Notes: generated by a model not told the origin, from the letters alone. 64,000 nt of DNA from Teichococcus vastitatis (GCF_003604215.1 NZ_QXGS01000009.1:1-64000); one strand, 5' to 3'. Numbered from the stretch's first letter, positions 53,873 to 63,875 are shown. Numbers and translations: made by a program.

Positions 53873-55372
53873 TCAGCAGCGTCGGAACCGCAGCACCCTG
53901 CTGCGCTGGGATACCAGGAGCAGCGTATCCGGCTGTTCCAGCCAAAGGGCGAAGCGGCTGGCACCTGGAGGGTTCGGCCGCACCGCCAGTGCCTTGCCTC
54001 GGCCCAGCGGGCGCAGGCGCACCGGCGGCGCTGCTATGCCCGGCAGGCGCAGCACCGCGCCGGACCCGGAGAGGCTGATCTCCAATCGTGCCTCGTCGCC
54101 GAAGCCGGAGCCGCGCCAAGGGCCGAGCAGCCGGTGATCCAGCCCGGCCTCCGCCTCGACCGCATCCAGGCGAACCGCACGGTGGCCGATCCGGCCTTCC
54201 AGCCCGCCCTCCGGGCCAGGCCGCAATTCGAAGGGAAGATGGGATTGCAGGCCGCGCATCGTGCCATCATCGCCGGCATGCAGCGGCTCCTGCGCTCCCA
54301 GCAGCAGCACCGCGTCGCCGGTGGATTCGGCCCAGAACGGCCCGTCCACCTCGCTGAACAGGCCCGGCGGCAGGCGACCCGGTCCCGGAAGCGTCATTCC
54401 TGTCAACGCCGCCATCACCGCGAGGCTCAAGCCGTAGGCGGCGGTTTCCTCGCGATTGCTGAGCACGATCACGCCGGCGCCCAGCTCAGGTGCCAGCAGC
54501 ATGTGGTTCTTGTAGCCCGGCAGGGAACCGCCATGGCCCCAGAGCAGTGGCCCCGTCAGCGCCACGCGGGACAGGCCGAGACCGTAGCCGGTTTCGGTGC
54601 CATCCTGCAGCCGGCCGGAACAGGCCAGCTGCTGCCATAGCCCCGCGGTGCCGCCCTGCCCCTCCATCAGCTGCTGCGCCCAGCGCATCAGCGCCTCGGC
54701 CGAGCAGGCCAGCCCACCGGAGGCGGAGAAGTTCAGCCCGTAGCGGCCGCGCTGCCAATGTCCCTCCTTATCCTTCCAATAGCCCGTGGCGAGGCCGGGT
54801 ACCGGCTCCGCCTCGTCCTCGGGGTAGAACAGGCCGTGTCCGGGGAAGTGCCGCGCCAGCAATTCATCGAAGCGGGAGGACAAGGCCGCCTCGGCCAGGC
54901 GATAGCCCGTATTGGAATAGGCGATGCTGTGGCCGGGCGTGAAGTTCACCCCCGGCAGGCCACGCGCCAGCTCCAGCAGGGTCGGGCGATCGATGCTGGC
55001 GGTGCTCGGGATGCCGAGCAGGCCGAAGCTTTCCGCCAGATCGGGAAGGCCGCCGGTCATGTCCAGGGCGCGGCGCAACGGCACGGCGGCGATATCCGGC
55101 GACAAGCCCTGCACCACGGCGCCGAGCGGCCGTGCGAGATCCAGCCCATCACGCAACGCGGCGGCGCAGAACACGTGCTTGGTGATGGAGGCAAGCCGCG
55201 TCGGCGTCGCGGCGGTGAATGGCACCCGATGTTCCAGGCTGGCGAGGCCGGCGGCCCGCACGAAGCGCACGCCGCCGCGGTCGAATCCCAGCACCACGCC
55301 CCCGGGTTCGTCGGCGGTCCAGCCGCTCGCCAGTACCGCCGCCCTGGCTTCCGCCTGCTGCCATGAAACCAT
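53873..55372 (-). CDS. beta-lactamase-fold serine hydrolase (D-aminopeptidase-like)
   Basis: A 499-residue serine hydrolase. Nucleophile in ASITK (Ser62-x-x-Lys65), Tyr-x-Asn in HSIAYSNTGYRLAE near 156, and HGG in LLWGHGGSLPGYKNH near 283 as the third element. Residues beyond about 340 form beta-rich C-terminal domains (two repeated lipocalin-like parts), the layout of DAP-type D-aminopeptidases from Ochrobactrum. D-amino-acid peptide hydrolysis is therefore likely but not certain. ATG 55372 has GGAGGAG seven bases upstream. Divergent from zwf. Confidence 0.85.
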   Translation of the reverse strand: MVSWQQAEARAAVLASGWTADEPGGVVLGFDRGGVRFVRAAGLASLEHRVPFTAATPTRLASITKHVFCAAALRDGLDLARPLGAVVQGLSPDIAAVPLRRALDMTGGLPDLAESFGLLGIPSTASIDRPTLLELARGLPGVNFTPGHSIAYSNTGYRLAEAALSSRFDELLARHFPGHGLFYPEDEAEPVPGLATGYWKDKEGHWQRGRYGLNFSASGGLACSAEALMRWAQQLMEGQGGTAGLWQQLACSGRLQDGTETGYGLGLSRVALTGPLLWGHGGSLPGYKNHMLLAPELGAGVIVLSNREETAAYGLSLAVMAALTGMTLPGPGRLPPGLFSEVDGPFWAESTGDAVLLLGAQEPLHAGDDGTMRGLQSHLPFELRPGPEGGLEGRIGHRAVRLDAVEAEAGLDHRLLGPWRGSGFGDEARLEISLSGSGAVLRLPGIAAPPVRLRPLGRGKALAVRPNPPGASRFALWLEQPDTLLLVSQRSRVLRFRRC

Positions 55373-55496
55373 CGCGCCGCTCCTCCCTGCACCATTCCGG
55401 AGCACCGCATCCGGCCGGCGTTGTCAACCACCGGCCGGTTTGGAGCAGGCCGCGGCCGCGTCTATGCTGCGGCTTCCTTGATCCAGGAGCGCCAGC

Positions 55497-56972
<1,476 letters not shown>

Positions 56973-56996
56973 CCCGCGCGGCCGCGAACCATACGC

Positions 56997-57046
56997 CGCG
57001 GCTGGCCCGTGCCGTTCCCGTGGCACGGGTGTCGGCCGCAGCCGCG
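56997..57046. terminator. hairpin between convergent zwf and terC
   Basis: CCCGTGCC (57006-57013) pairs perfectly with GGCACGGG (57022-57029) around an eight-base loop; outer arms CGCGGCT (56997-57003) and AGCCGCG (57040-57046) extend it. No T-run follows on either strand. Position between two convergent stops suits a bidirectional terminator. Confidence 0.5.
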
Positions 57047-57047
57047 A

Positions 57048-58049
57048 TCAGGCCGTGCGCCGCGCGGCCTCGCCTTTCCGCGTCCTGAGCAGGCTGAGCA
57101 CCACCCCCGCGGCCAGAATGCCGAAGGTGATCCCGAGCGACAGGGCTGGCGGCACCTTGTCGATCCCCAGCAGGTCGGCGAGGAACACCTTGGAGCCGAT
57201 GAAGATCACCACGCTGGCCAGCGCGTATTTCAGGTAGCGGAAGCGGTGCACCATGGCAGCGAGCGCGAAGTAGAGGGCGCGCAGGCCCAGGATGGCGAAG
57301 ATGTTGGAGGTGTAGACGATGAACGGGTCCGTGGTGATCGCGAAGATCGCCGGCACGCTGTCCACCGCGAAGATGACGTCGGCGATCTCGATCAGCGCCA
57401 GGGCCAGGAACAGCGGCGTCATAAGCCGCGCCGTGCGGCCCGGGCGGGCCGGATCGGGCAGGCGGACGAAGAAGCTTTCGCCGTGGTGCTCCTCGGTGGC
57501 GTTGCAGCGGCGCTTCATGAAGCGCAGCAGCGGGTTGTTGCCGACGTCGTATTCCTGTTCGGCGAACACCAGCATCTTCACGCCCGTTGTGATGAGGAAA
57601 ACCGCGAAGACGTAGAGCACCCAGGAGAACTCGGACACGATGGCGGCGCCGAGGCCGATCATCGTCGCGCGCAGCACGATGACGCCGAGGATGCCCCAGA
57701 ACAGCACGCGGTGCTGGTACAGTCTGGGCACAACAAAGAAGGCGACGATCATGGCGGTAACGAACACGTTGTCCATCGCGAGCGCCTCCTCCACGACGAA
57801 GCCGGTGAGGTACTCCATCCCGGCTTGCGGTCCGAGATACCACCAGACCCAGCCACCGAAGGCCAGGCCGAGGCCAATATAGCCGGCCGACAGCGCCAGG
57901 CTCTCCCGCGCGCCGATTTCGCGGTTCTCCTTGTGCAGCACGCCGAGGTCGAGCACCAGCAGCGCGGCCACGATGGCGATGAAGGCGAGCCACATCCAGC
58001 CCAGCTTGCCGAGCAAGCTGCCGAACAGGAGGGGATCGAACAGGCCCAT
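57048..58049 (-). CDS. TerC family membrane protein
   Basis: A 333-residue integral membrane protein with nine hydrophobic segments. The TerC/Alx signatures are clear: EEALAMDNVFV near 87 (acidic residues in the membrane) and IEIADVIFAVDSVPAIFAITTDPFIVYTSN near 216. Members export manganese or are linked to tellurite resistance and to metalation of secreted proteins. ATG 58049 fits the family start. No tellurite operon is nearby. A manganese riboswitch (yybP-ykoY) was looked for upstream and not found. Confidence 0.92.
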   Translation of the reverse strand: MGLFDPLLFGSLLGKLGWMWLAFIAIVAALLVLDLGVLHKENREIGARESLALSAGYIGLGLAFGGWVWWYLGPQAGMEYLTGFVVEEALAMDNVFVTAMIVAFFVVPRLYQHRVLFWGILGVIVLRATMIGLGAAIVSEFSWVLYVFAVFLITTGVKMLVFAEQEYDVGNNPLLRFMKRRCNATEEHHGESFFVRLPDPARPGRTARLMTPLFLALALIEIADVIFAVDSVPAIFAITTDPFIVYTSNIFAILGLRALYFALAAMVHRFRYLKYALASVVIFIGSKVFLADLLGIDKVPPALSLGITFGILAAGVVLSLLRTRKGEAARRTA

Positions 58050-58303
58050 GAGGATCGGGCTCCATAACGTGGTATGGACAGTCCGACATGGCGGCATGTC
58101 GCCGGCCAGAGGGGCCTGGTTGCGTCTGCTGAACGATGTTGCCGCCCTTCGCACCCCTGTCCAGATCGAGCCGGGCACCTGATGTGCCTGTTCCGCAAGA
58201 TCGAGGTCACGGTTGTGCGCTTCCGCACGGGGTGTGCCGCCGCCCCGTTGCATGGCGGGCCACCGATGCCGAGCTTGGACCCGGCCCATTCCCGGACCTG
58301 CAG

Positions 58304-58485
58304 ATGACGGAGACGCCGACCATGACCGCCGACGCCCGCTCGCTTCCGATCCCCGGCAGCCTCGCGACGCCCGTGCACGCCCTTGCGGAGCGGTTGCACC
58401 TGTTTCTCAAGCGACTCCGCGCAACACCGCTACGGTCCCAGGCCAGCGAGGCGCTGCTCCCCGAGGAGGCGAGCGCGCATGGCTG
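58304..58485 (+). pseudogene. short unrecognised frame interrupted by the IS element
   Basis: A frame starting at ATG 58304 (or 58322) encodes MTETPTMTADARSLPIP and about 40 further residues with a leucine/arginine helix, then runs into the IS30 left end. If the element and one CTG target copy are removed, it continues for only about 35 codons of low-complexity sequence before a stop. Not recognised; it may not be a real gene. Confidence 0.3.
58483..58485. repeat. left target-site duplication of IS30 element
   Basis: CTG, repeated at 59812-59814 directly outside the other end of the element. Three-base duplications are in the usual range of IS30-family insertion. Because the flanking G and C also pair with each other, the repeat ends could be drawn one base longer, giving no duplication. 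Confidence 0.5.
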
Positions 58486-58513
58486 GGTGGATTCACGTGG
58501 TCGTCGCAACACC
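58486..58513 (+). repeat. IS30 left inverted repeat
   Basis: 28 bases, identical to the complement of 59784-59811. The transposase remnant starts 20 bases inside. Confidence 0.85.
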
Positions 58514-58532
58514 GAGGCGGAGGGTGGTTGCG

Positions 58533-59804
58533 ATGGCGGGTCGGCGGCGTTCGGATCTGGCTTTGCGGGCAAAGTCTCCCTCGCCGGGGCGGCCGGGGGT
58601 AGCCCGGCGTGAGGACCGGCGGCAGTTCTGGAGGTTGATTGCGGCGGGCCAGTCGAGCTGGGACGCGGCGATCGGCGCAGGGGTTTCGGAGGCGGTAGGG
58701 TCCCGATGGTTTCAGGAGGCGGGCGGGATGCCACCATCAACGCTCGGGCGGTCGTCGAAGTCGCCCTCGGGGCGATCCCTGTCGTTTGCGGACCGCGAGG
58801 AGATCGCGCTCTGGCGTGCGCAGGGGCATGGGGTGCGGGAGGTTGCCCGGCGGCTTCGACGGTCTCGCGCGAGCTACGGCGCAATGCTGCGACGCGCAGC
58901 GGCGGGCTGGAGTACCGGGCCACGACGGCGCAGTGGCACGCCGAGCAGGCGGCGCGGCGTCCGAAGCCGGCGAAGTTGGTGAAGCAGCCAGTGCTCAGGG
59001 CTTATGTGCAGGACCGGCTGGCGGGTGCCGTGGCGGCTGCGGCTCGACTTTCCGGACGATGGGGCGATGCGGATCAGCCATGAGGCCATCTACCAGTCGC
59101 TTTATATCCAGGGCCGCGGCGCACTGCGGCGAGAGCTGACGGCGTGTCTGCGCACCGGTCGGGCACTCCGCGTACCGCGGGCGCGGAGCCGCGGGGAGGG
59201 GGAAGTCACATGTCGGCCCTGAGGTGAAGATCAGCGAGCGTCCAGCGGAGGCGGACGATCGGGCCGTGCCGGGGCACTGGGAGGAGGACCTGATCCTCGG
59301 CCTTGGCAGTTCGGCGATCGGCACCCTGGTGGAGCGCACGACACGGTTCACGATGCTGCTACACCTGCCGCGCATGCCAGGCCACGGGAACGGGCTCCGC
59401 GCGAAGAACGGGCCGGCGCTGGCCGGGCATGGTGCAGAGGCAGTGTGTGACGCCATCACGCGCACGATCATCACCCTGCCGGAGGCGCTGCGGCGGTCAC
59501 TCACCTGGGACCAAGGTACGGAGATGACGGAGCATCCGCGGCTGCGGATCGACACCGGGCTGCAGGTATACTTCTGCGGTTCGCACAGCCGTGGCAGCGC
59601 GGCACGAACGAGAACACGAACGGGCTGCTGCGACAGTACTTCCCCAAGGAAACCGACCTGGTGGCATACAGCGGCGATGACCTCATCGCCGTAGCGACAG
59701 CACTCAACGCGAGACCGCGCAAGACGCTCGGCTGGAGAACGCCAGCCGAAGCTCTTGATGCGGTGCTACGATCAGCGCAGACAGGTGTTGCGACGACCAC
59801 GTGA
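58533..59804 (+). pseudogene. IS30-family transposase, multiply frameshifted
   Basis: Pieces in successive frames give the family protein. From ATG 58533: DRRQFWRLIAAGQSSWDAAI, then LSFADREEIALWRAQGHGVREVARRL (helix-turn-helix); shift near 58860; VSRELRRNAATRSGGLEYRATTAQWHAE; near 59030 a shift with loss of roughly 40 residues expected in intact relatives; RLDFPDDGAMRISHEAIYQSLYIQGRGALRRELT; shift near 59215; ISERPAEADDRAVPGHWEEDLILG (first catalytic Asp) and LTWDQGTEM (second); shift near 59585; [18 protein letters not shown] (catalytic Glu) to TGA 59802-59804. At least four lesions, so inactive. Confidence 0.88.
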
Positions 59805-59811
59805 ATCCACC
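59784..59811 (-). repeat. IS30 right inverted repeat
   Basis: 28 bases, exact complement of 58486-58513. The transposase frame ends inside it, at 59804. Confidence 0.85.
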
Positions 59812-59814
59812 CTG
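59812..59814. repeat. right target-site duplication of IS30 element
   Basis: CTG, matching 58483-58485. Confidence 0.5.
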
Positions 59815-59965
59815 TTGTCGCGGCTCACAGTGCAGCATGCCGGCTTCGAGCATCAAATCAAGGAGGCCGCGCGGCCGCATCCCGATGCGGAGTTGCTGCG
59901 GTCGCTGAAGCGCGCGAAGCTGCTGATCCCGACCGGATCGCCGCGGCTGAGGGTGGAGCTCCCGG
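59815..59965 (+). pseudogene. DUF465 (YdcH-like) remnant
   Basis: Directly after the IS right end the frame TTG 59815 reads SRLTVQHAGFEHQIKEAARP then HPDAELLRSLKRAKLLI, which follows the DUF465 pattern (L..H..LE..I..E..RP.PD..L..LKR.KL.IKD.I). The expected KDRI continuation is found only after a one- or two-base shift near 59930 (DRIAAAEG). The family is small (60-80 residues), coiled and of unknown function. The TTG start would lie at the insertion point, so the IS probably cut off its ribosome site. Confidence 0.45.
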
Positions 59966-60130
59966 CAGTACGGGCGGGCGCTATCGCCTGGCGCACGTGG
60001 CCCACCTGGATGCTGCGCGGCACACCAGGTGAGGGAATTACGCGGGACATGGAGCGCCTGCCACCGAGCCTCGACCGGCTCACTTTCTTCGAGGGGCCGC
60101 GCTCGCGCGTGCCGAGGCCGCGCCGCGTAT

Positions 60131-60409
60131 GGCGGCCTTCCGGGAACCAGTTCCACGAACACCTCGCCGGGTAGCACCGCGACCAGCGCGCGGTGCACCG
60201 CGCGGATGCCGGCCGAAGGAGGGAAGACAGGGCCGGCTAAGGCCGCGAGTTCCCCCACGGACGCCCCGGTGCGACCTCGGCGACGATCTTTTCCCGGCCG
60301 CCGCTGGTGCGCATCAGCACCCGCAGTGGCCCGCCGCGCAGCACGACGCGCACCTCCGTGGAAGGGCAGTCGAAATCCGGCACGAATTCGCCCGCCTTCC
60401 TTGCCGCCG
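60131..60409. other. inverted segment inside a Crp/Fnr pseudogene
   Basis: The segment is bounded by GGCGGC (60131-60136) and its complement GCCGCC (60404-60409). Flipping it places ATG 60129-60131 in frame with the cyclic-nucleotide-like domain now read on the minus strand (ATG GCG GCA AGG AAG...), and joins that domain in frame to the C-terminal part on the plus strand (CTG GTT CCC GGA AGG CCG CCG CTT GGC CGG). Both junctions being restored at once is strong evidence of a real inversion. Confidence 0.8.
60142..60406 (-). pseudogene. Crp/Fnr regulator, N-terminal half (inverted piece)
   Basis: On the minus strand from about 60406: ARKAGEFVPDFDCPSTEV, RVVLRGGPLRVLMRTSGGRE, KIVAEVAPG, then after a one-base deletion near 60273, ASVGELAALAGPVFPPSAG and ALVAVLPGEVFVELVP. 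This is the cyclic-nucleotide-binding beta-roll of Crp/Fnr proteins (gain-of-GEL motif GELAAL). Its missing start codon and its continuation both lie on the opposite strand outside the inverted segment. Confidence 0.75.
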
Positions 60410-60727
60410 CTTGGCCGGCGGCTGGTCACGGTGCTGGCGGAGCGCGTGCGCAGCCAGAACCGCCGGCTGCTGGTGTACGCGGCGCTGCTACGCCTCGCCC
60501 GGCCACGGCCACCGGAAGCGGGGGCGGCCTAGCGGTGTTTCCGCCACCCCCGGCCCGATCTCGCCGCGGGCATCGGGGCGCGGCGGGAAACCGTGTCGCG
60601 CGACCTCGCGGAACTGGCCCACGCCGGCCGCCTCCAGGTCGGGCCGCTCGCCATCGTGCTGCTGGACGAGGCGGCGCTGCGGGCAGAGGTGGAGGCGGCG
60701 ATGGAATCGGCGAAGCGTCTCGGCTGA
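60404..60727 (+). pseudogene. Crp/Fnr regulator, C-terminal half
   Basis: On the plus strand: PPLGRRLVTVLAERVRSQNR and LLVYAALLRLARPRPPEAG (dimer helix), an in-frame amber TAG at 60530-60532, then HPRPDLAAGIGARRETVSRD followed by LAELAHAGRLQVG, the winged helix-turn-helix of Crp/Fnr, to TGA 60725-60727. With the inverted N-terminal piece it makes up a protein of about 190-200 residues. Lesions in all: inversion, one-base deletion and a nonsense codon, so the gene is dead. Confidence 0.8.
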
Positions 60728-60800
60728 GGATTGGGCACGGGTTTGAGGCCGCCGACGCGAGGAACCGGAGGTCAACCCCGCGGGCCGGCCTTCCTGACGC

Positions 60801-61625
60801 TCAGAACGGCCGGTCCGCGGAGGGTCCGCCGCTGCCCAGGACAGGCCGGGAACCCACCCCGGGCGCGCCGTGTTCGAGGTGCGGCGGCTGCTCGTCCTTC
60901 AGTTCGACACCGGTGAGCCGCAGCCGCAGCGCCTCGGTCATCAGCCAAGCCAGCTTGTCGGCTGCGGATTCCGGCGCGAGCCCGCCGGAGCGGTGGATGT
61001 TGGAGATGCAGTTACGCTCCGAGTCCCGCCGGCCGCGCTGCGGCGCGTAGGTCAGGTAGACGCCAAGGCTGTCGGCCACCGACAGGCCGGGCCGCTCGCC
61101 GATCAGCATGGCACACAGGCTGGCGCCCAGCGCTTCCCCGATCTCATCACCCAGCGCAACACGGGCCTGCGTGGCGATCACCACGGGGGCCACGCGCCAG
61201 CCGGGCAGGCGTTGCAGCGTCGCCCGCAGCACCGCGGCAGCGTGTTGCTGCACCGCTGTGGCCGACAATCCGTCGGCGAGCACGAACACGGCGTCCCACT
61301 CGCCTTTCGGAAGCAGGGGCAGGCATTCCGGGTCCAGGCGTCGGCCGAGGTCGGGACGGCGCAGATAGGTGCCGCGATCCGGCGCCTGGCTGCGCACGGC
61401 AAGCCACGGAAGGCCGCCCAGCGCCGCCTGCAGCGGCACGCGGTCAAGGGCCGCATGCACCGCGTCGCGGGCCCGCGCATGCGCCAGCTGGAAATCCAGC
61501 ACGGCGCCGAGCGGCGGTGCATCCCCGGCGCGGCCGAGGCCGATGCGCGCCGGGGTGAAGCGGCGCAGCGCGGCCCAGGGATCGTCCGCGGGGGAGGTCA
61601 TCGGCGGCGCGGCGTCACGCGGCAT
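60801..61625 (-). CDS. eutC: ethanolamine ammonia-lyase small subunit
   Basis: A 274-residue EutC; with EutB it converts ethanolamine to acetaldehyde and ammonia using adenosylcobalamin. Family features: FTPARIGLGRAGDAPPLGAVLDFQLAHARARDAVH near 25-58, VRSQAPDRGTYLRRPDLGRRL near 78, FVLADGLSATAVQ near 114, and ISNIHRSGG near 211. ATG 61625 (GGGAG upstream) overlaps the eutB stop by 11 bases; ATG 61601 is an alternative. The C-terminal tail (GAPGVGSRPVLGSGGPSADRPF) is longer than usual. Confidence 0.93.
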   Translation of the reverse strand: MPRDAAPPMTSPADDPWAALRRFTPARIGLGRAGDAPPLGAVLDFQLAHARARDAVHAALDRVPLQAALGGLPWLAVRSQAPDRGTYLRRPDLGRRLDPECLPLLPKGEWDAVFVLADGLSATAVQQHAAAVLRATLQRLPGWRVAPVVIATQARVALGDEIGEALGASLCAMLIGERPGLSVADSLGVYLTYAPQRGRRDSERNCISNIHRSGGLAPESAADKLAWLMTEALRLRLTGVELKDEQPPHLEHGAPGVGSRPVLGSGGPSADRPF

Positions 61626-63021
61626 CGGCGTCGCTCCCGCCGGAGAGCAGGCGCCGCGTCGTCGCGTGCTGCGGCGCCAGCGCCCGAATGCGGCCGCGGG
61701 CGTCGGTCATCTCCCTCAGCTCCAGCCAATCCTCGAATTCCGGCGCGGCGCGCAGGCCGAGGGTGGAGCGAAGGTAGAGCGCATCGTGGAAGGCGCCGCT
61801 CTGGTATCCGAGCATCACGTCATCGGCGCCTGGCACGGTGATGACGAAGTTCACGCCGGCGACGCCGAGCAGGGTGAACAGCGTGTCCATGTCGTCCTGG
61901 TCGGCCTCGGCATGGTTGGTGTAGCAGACGTCGACGCCCATCGGCACGCCGAGCAGCTTGGCGCAGAAATGATCTTCCAGCCCGGCCCGGATGATCTGCT
62001 TGCCGTCATACAGGTATTCCGGCCCGATGAAGCCCACCACGGTGTTCACCAGGAGCGGCCGGAAGGCGCGCGCCACGGCATAGGCGCGCGCCTCCACCGT
62101 CTGCTGGTCGATGCCGTGATGCGCGTCGGCCGACAGCGCGGCACCCTGCCCCGTTTCGAAATACATGACGTTGTCGCCCACCGTGCCACGCCGCAGCGAC
62201 AGCGCCGCCTCATGCGCCTCGCGCAGCACCGACAGGCTCACGCCGAAGCCGGCATTGGCGGCCTCGGTGCCAGCAATTGACTGGAACACCAGATCCACCG
62301 GCGCGCCCTGCTCGATCATGCGGATGGTGTTGGTGACGTGCGCCAGCACGCAGCTCTGCGTCGGGATGGCGTGGCGCTCGCGCAATCCTTCCAGCATCTC
62401 CAGCAACGCCAGACCATTGGCCACGCTGTCGGTGGCCGGATTGACGCCGATCACCGCATCGCCCGTGCCGTAGAGCAGCCCGTCCAGCGTCGCGGCGGCG
62501 ATGCCCCGCAGGTCATCCGCCGGGTGATTGGGCTGCAGCCGCGTGGAAAGCCGTCCTTCCAGCCCGATCGTGGAGCGGAAGGCGGTGACCACCCGGCAGC
62601 GCCGCGCCACGGCGATCAGGTCCTGGTTGCGCATCAGCTTGGACACGGCGGCCGCCATCTCCGGCGTCAGCCCCGGCGCAAGGGCGGCCAGGGCTTCCGG
62701 AGTCGCGTCATAGGAGAGCAGCCAGTCACGCAGGCCTCCCACCGTCAGGTGGCGGATGCGGGCAAAGGCCGCCTGATCCTGGGTATCGTGGATCAGCCGC
62801 GTCACCTCATCCGCCTCATAAGGGATTAGCGGCTCCTCCAGGAAGCGGCACAGTGGCAGGTCGGCCAGAACAGCGCGGGCGGCGACGCGCTGTGCGTCGC
62901 TCTCCGCCGCCAGCCCTGCCAGTTCATCGCCCGAGCGGCGCGGCGACGCCTTGGCCAGCACCACCCGCAGATCGGCGAAGCGGTGCCGCTCGCCCTGAAA
63001 GTCGCTTCGGTACAGGCCCAT
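61615..63021 (-). CDS. eutB: ethanolamine ammonia-lyase large subunit
   Basis: A 468-residue catalytic subunit. Typical parts: LMRNQDLIAVARRCRVVTAFRSTIG near 134, RLQPNHPADDLRG near 164, GDAVIGVNPATDSVANGL near 192, ETGQGAALSADAHHGIDQQTVEARAYA near 290, DVCYTNHAEADQDDMD near 365, and VMLGYQSGAFHDALYLR near 414. ATG 63021 is preferred over ATG 63027 because GGGAG lies at the right distance. No eutA, shell-protein or aldehyde dehydrogenase genes are in the window, so the acetaldehyde is not handled in a microcompartment encoded here. Confidence 0.95.
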   Translation of the reverse strand: MGLYRSDFQGERHRFADLRVVLAKASPRRSGDELAGLAAESDAQRVAARAVLADLPLCRFLEEPLIPYEADEVTRLIHDTQDQAAFARIRHLTVGGLRDWLLSYDATPEALAALAPGLTPEMAAAVSKLMRNQDLIAVARRCRVVTAFRSTIGLEGRLSTRLQPNHPADDLRGIAAATLDGLLYGTGDAVIGVNPATDSVANGLALLEMLEGLRERHAIPTQSCVLAHVTNTIRMIEQGAPVDLVFQSIAGTEAANAGFGVSLSVLREAHEAALSLRRGTVGDNVMYFETGQGAALSADAHHGIDQQTVEARAYAVARAFRPLLVNTVVGFIGPEYLYDGKQIIRAGLEDHFCAKLLGVPMGVDVCYTNHAEADQDDMDTLFTLLGVAGVNFVITVPGADDVMLGYQSGAFHDALYLRSTLGLRAAPEFEDWLELREMTDARGRIRALAPQHATTRRLLSGGSDADAA

Positions 63022-63177
63022 GGCCATCTCCCTGCATGTCGCCCCGCTCCTGCAAGCCGCCTGCCAGCCAGCCGGCTGCCCACCCGCCCACCACCGGCTT
63101 GACGGGTACCTGCCCCCCTCCTACCCATTCCGGCAGACCATAACCGGCCCGCGCGACGGGCCTGGGGAGCGATCCGC

Positions 63178-63867
63178 ATGCAGTATGTCATCGAGGCGCC
63201 GCAGCCGGCCACCGTGCCGGTCGAGGGCGAGGCCGGCCTGTTTCCCGTTGGCCGCATCTGGTGCGTCGGCCGCAACTACGCCGACCATGCCCGCGAGATG
63301 GGCCATGATCCCGATCGCGAGCCGCCCTTTTTCTTCTCGAAGCCGGCCAATGCCGTGGTGCCCGGCGGCGGCACCCTGCCCTTCCCTGGCCAGACCCAGG
63401 ATCTCCACCATGAGATCGAATTGGTGGTGGCGATCGGCACCGGCGGCAAGGACATCGCCGAGGCGGACGCGCTGAACCACGTCTATGGCTACGCCGTCGG
63501 CCTCGACATGACCCGGCGCGACATTCAGGCAGTGGCCAAGAAGATGGGCCGCCCGTGGGAGCTGTCGAAGGGCTTCGACCAGTCGGCGCCGATCAGCGCC
63601 ATCGTGCCCGCCGCCAGAATCGGCCACCCGACCCGGGGAAAGATCGAAGTGTCGGTGAACGGCAAGGTGCAGCAGACCGGCGACATGAACCAGATGATCT
63701 GGTCGGTGCCGGAAAGCATTGCCTTCCTCTCGCGCTACGTGGAGTTGCTGCCGGGCGACCTGATCATGACCGGCACCCCGGCCGGTGTCAGCGCGGTGAA
63801 GCCAGGCGACAGCCTGCACGGCACCTGCGAGGGCGTGGGCGAGGTCAAGGTCACCTACGCGGGTTGA
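63178..63867 (+). CDS. fumarylacetoacetate hydrolase family protein
   Basis: A 229-residue single-domain FAH protein of the FAHD1/acylpyruvase type. Metal and active-site segments: GRIWCVGRNYADHAREMG near 24, PFFFSKPANAVVPGG near 44, LHHEIELVVAIG near 78 (Glu ligands), YAVGLDMTRRDIQ near 103, and the C-terminal GDLIMTGTPAGVSAVKPGD near 193. Possible activities are acylpyruvate hydrolysis, oxaloacetate decarboxylation, or fumarylpyruvate hydrolysis. It is divergent from eutB with about 155 bases between and monocistronic. Confidence 0.9.
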   Translation: MQYVIEAPQPATVPVEGEAGLFPVGRIWCVGRNYADHAREMGHDPDREPPFFFSKPANAVVPGGGTLPFPGQTQDLHHEIELVVAIGTGGKDIAEADALNHVYGYAVGLDMTRRDIQAVAKKMGRPWELSKGFDQSAPISAIVPAARIGHPTRGKIEVSVNGKVQQTGDMNQMIWSVPESIAFLSRYVELLPGDLIMTGTPAGVSAVKPGDSLHGTCEGVGEVKVTYAG

Positions 63868-63875
63868 ACGCCGTG

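Larger units (their letters stand above)
58486..59811 (+). mobile_element. IS30-family insertion sequence, degenerate
   Basis: A 1326-base element bounded by perfect 28-base inverted repeats: left 58486-58513 starts GGTGGATTCACGTGG, right 59784-59811 is its exact complement. CTG flanks both sides. It contains one transposase gene broken by several frameshifts and a deletion, so it cannot move by itself, although its ends are intact and could be used by a functional relative in trans. It landed at the edge of a decayed region that also contains a DUF465 remnant and a rearranged Crp/Fnr gene. Confidence 0.85.

Noticed and set aside
58050..58300. yybP-ykoY manganese riboswitch upstream of terC
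   Set aside because: The conserved internal loop sequences expected of that riboswitch were not visible in the minus-strand leader.
59704..60429. Continuous minus-strand frame across the decayed island
   Set aside because: Only the part around 60142-60273 carries family sequence (Crp/Fnr N-terminal piece after its frameshift); the rest is antisense to the DUF465 remnant and IS end.
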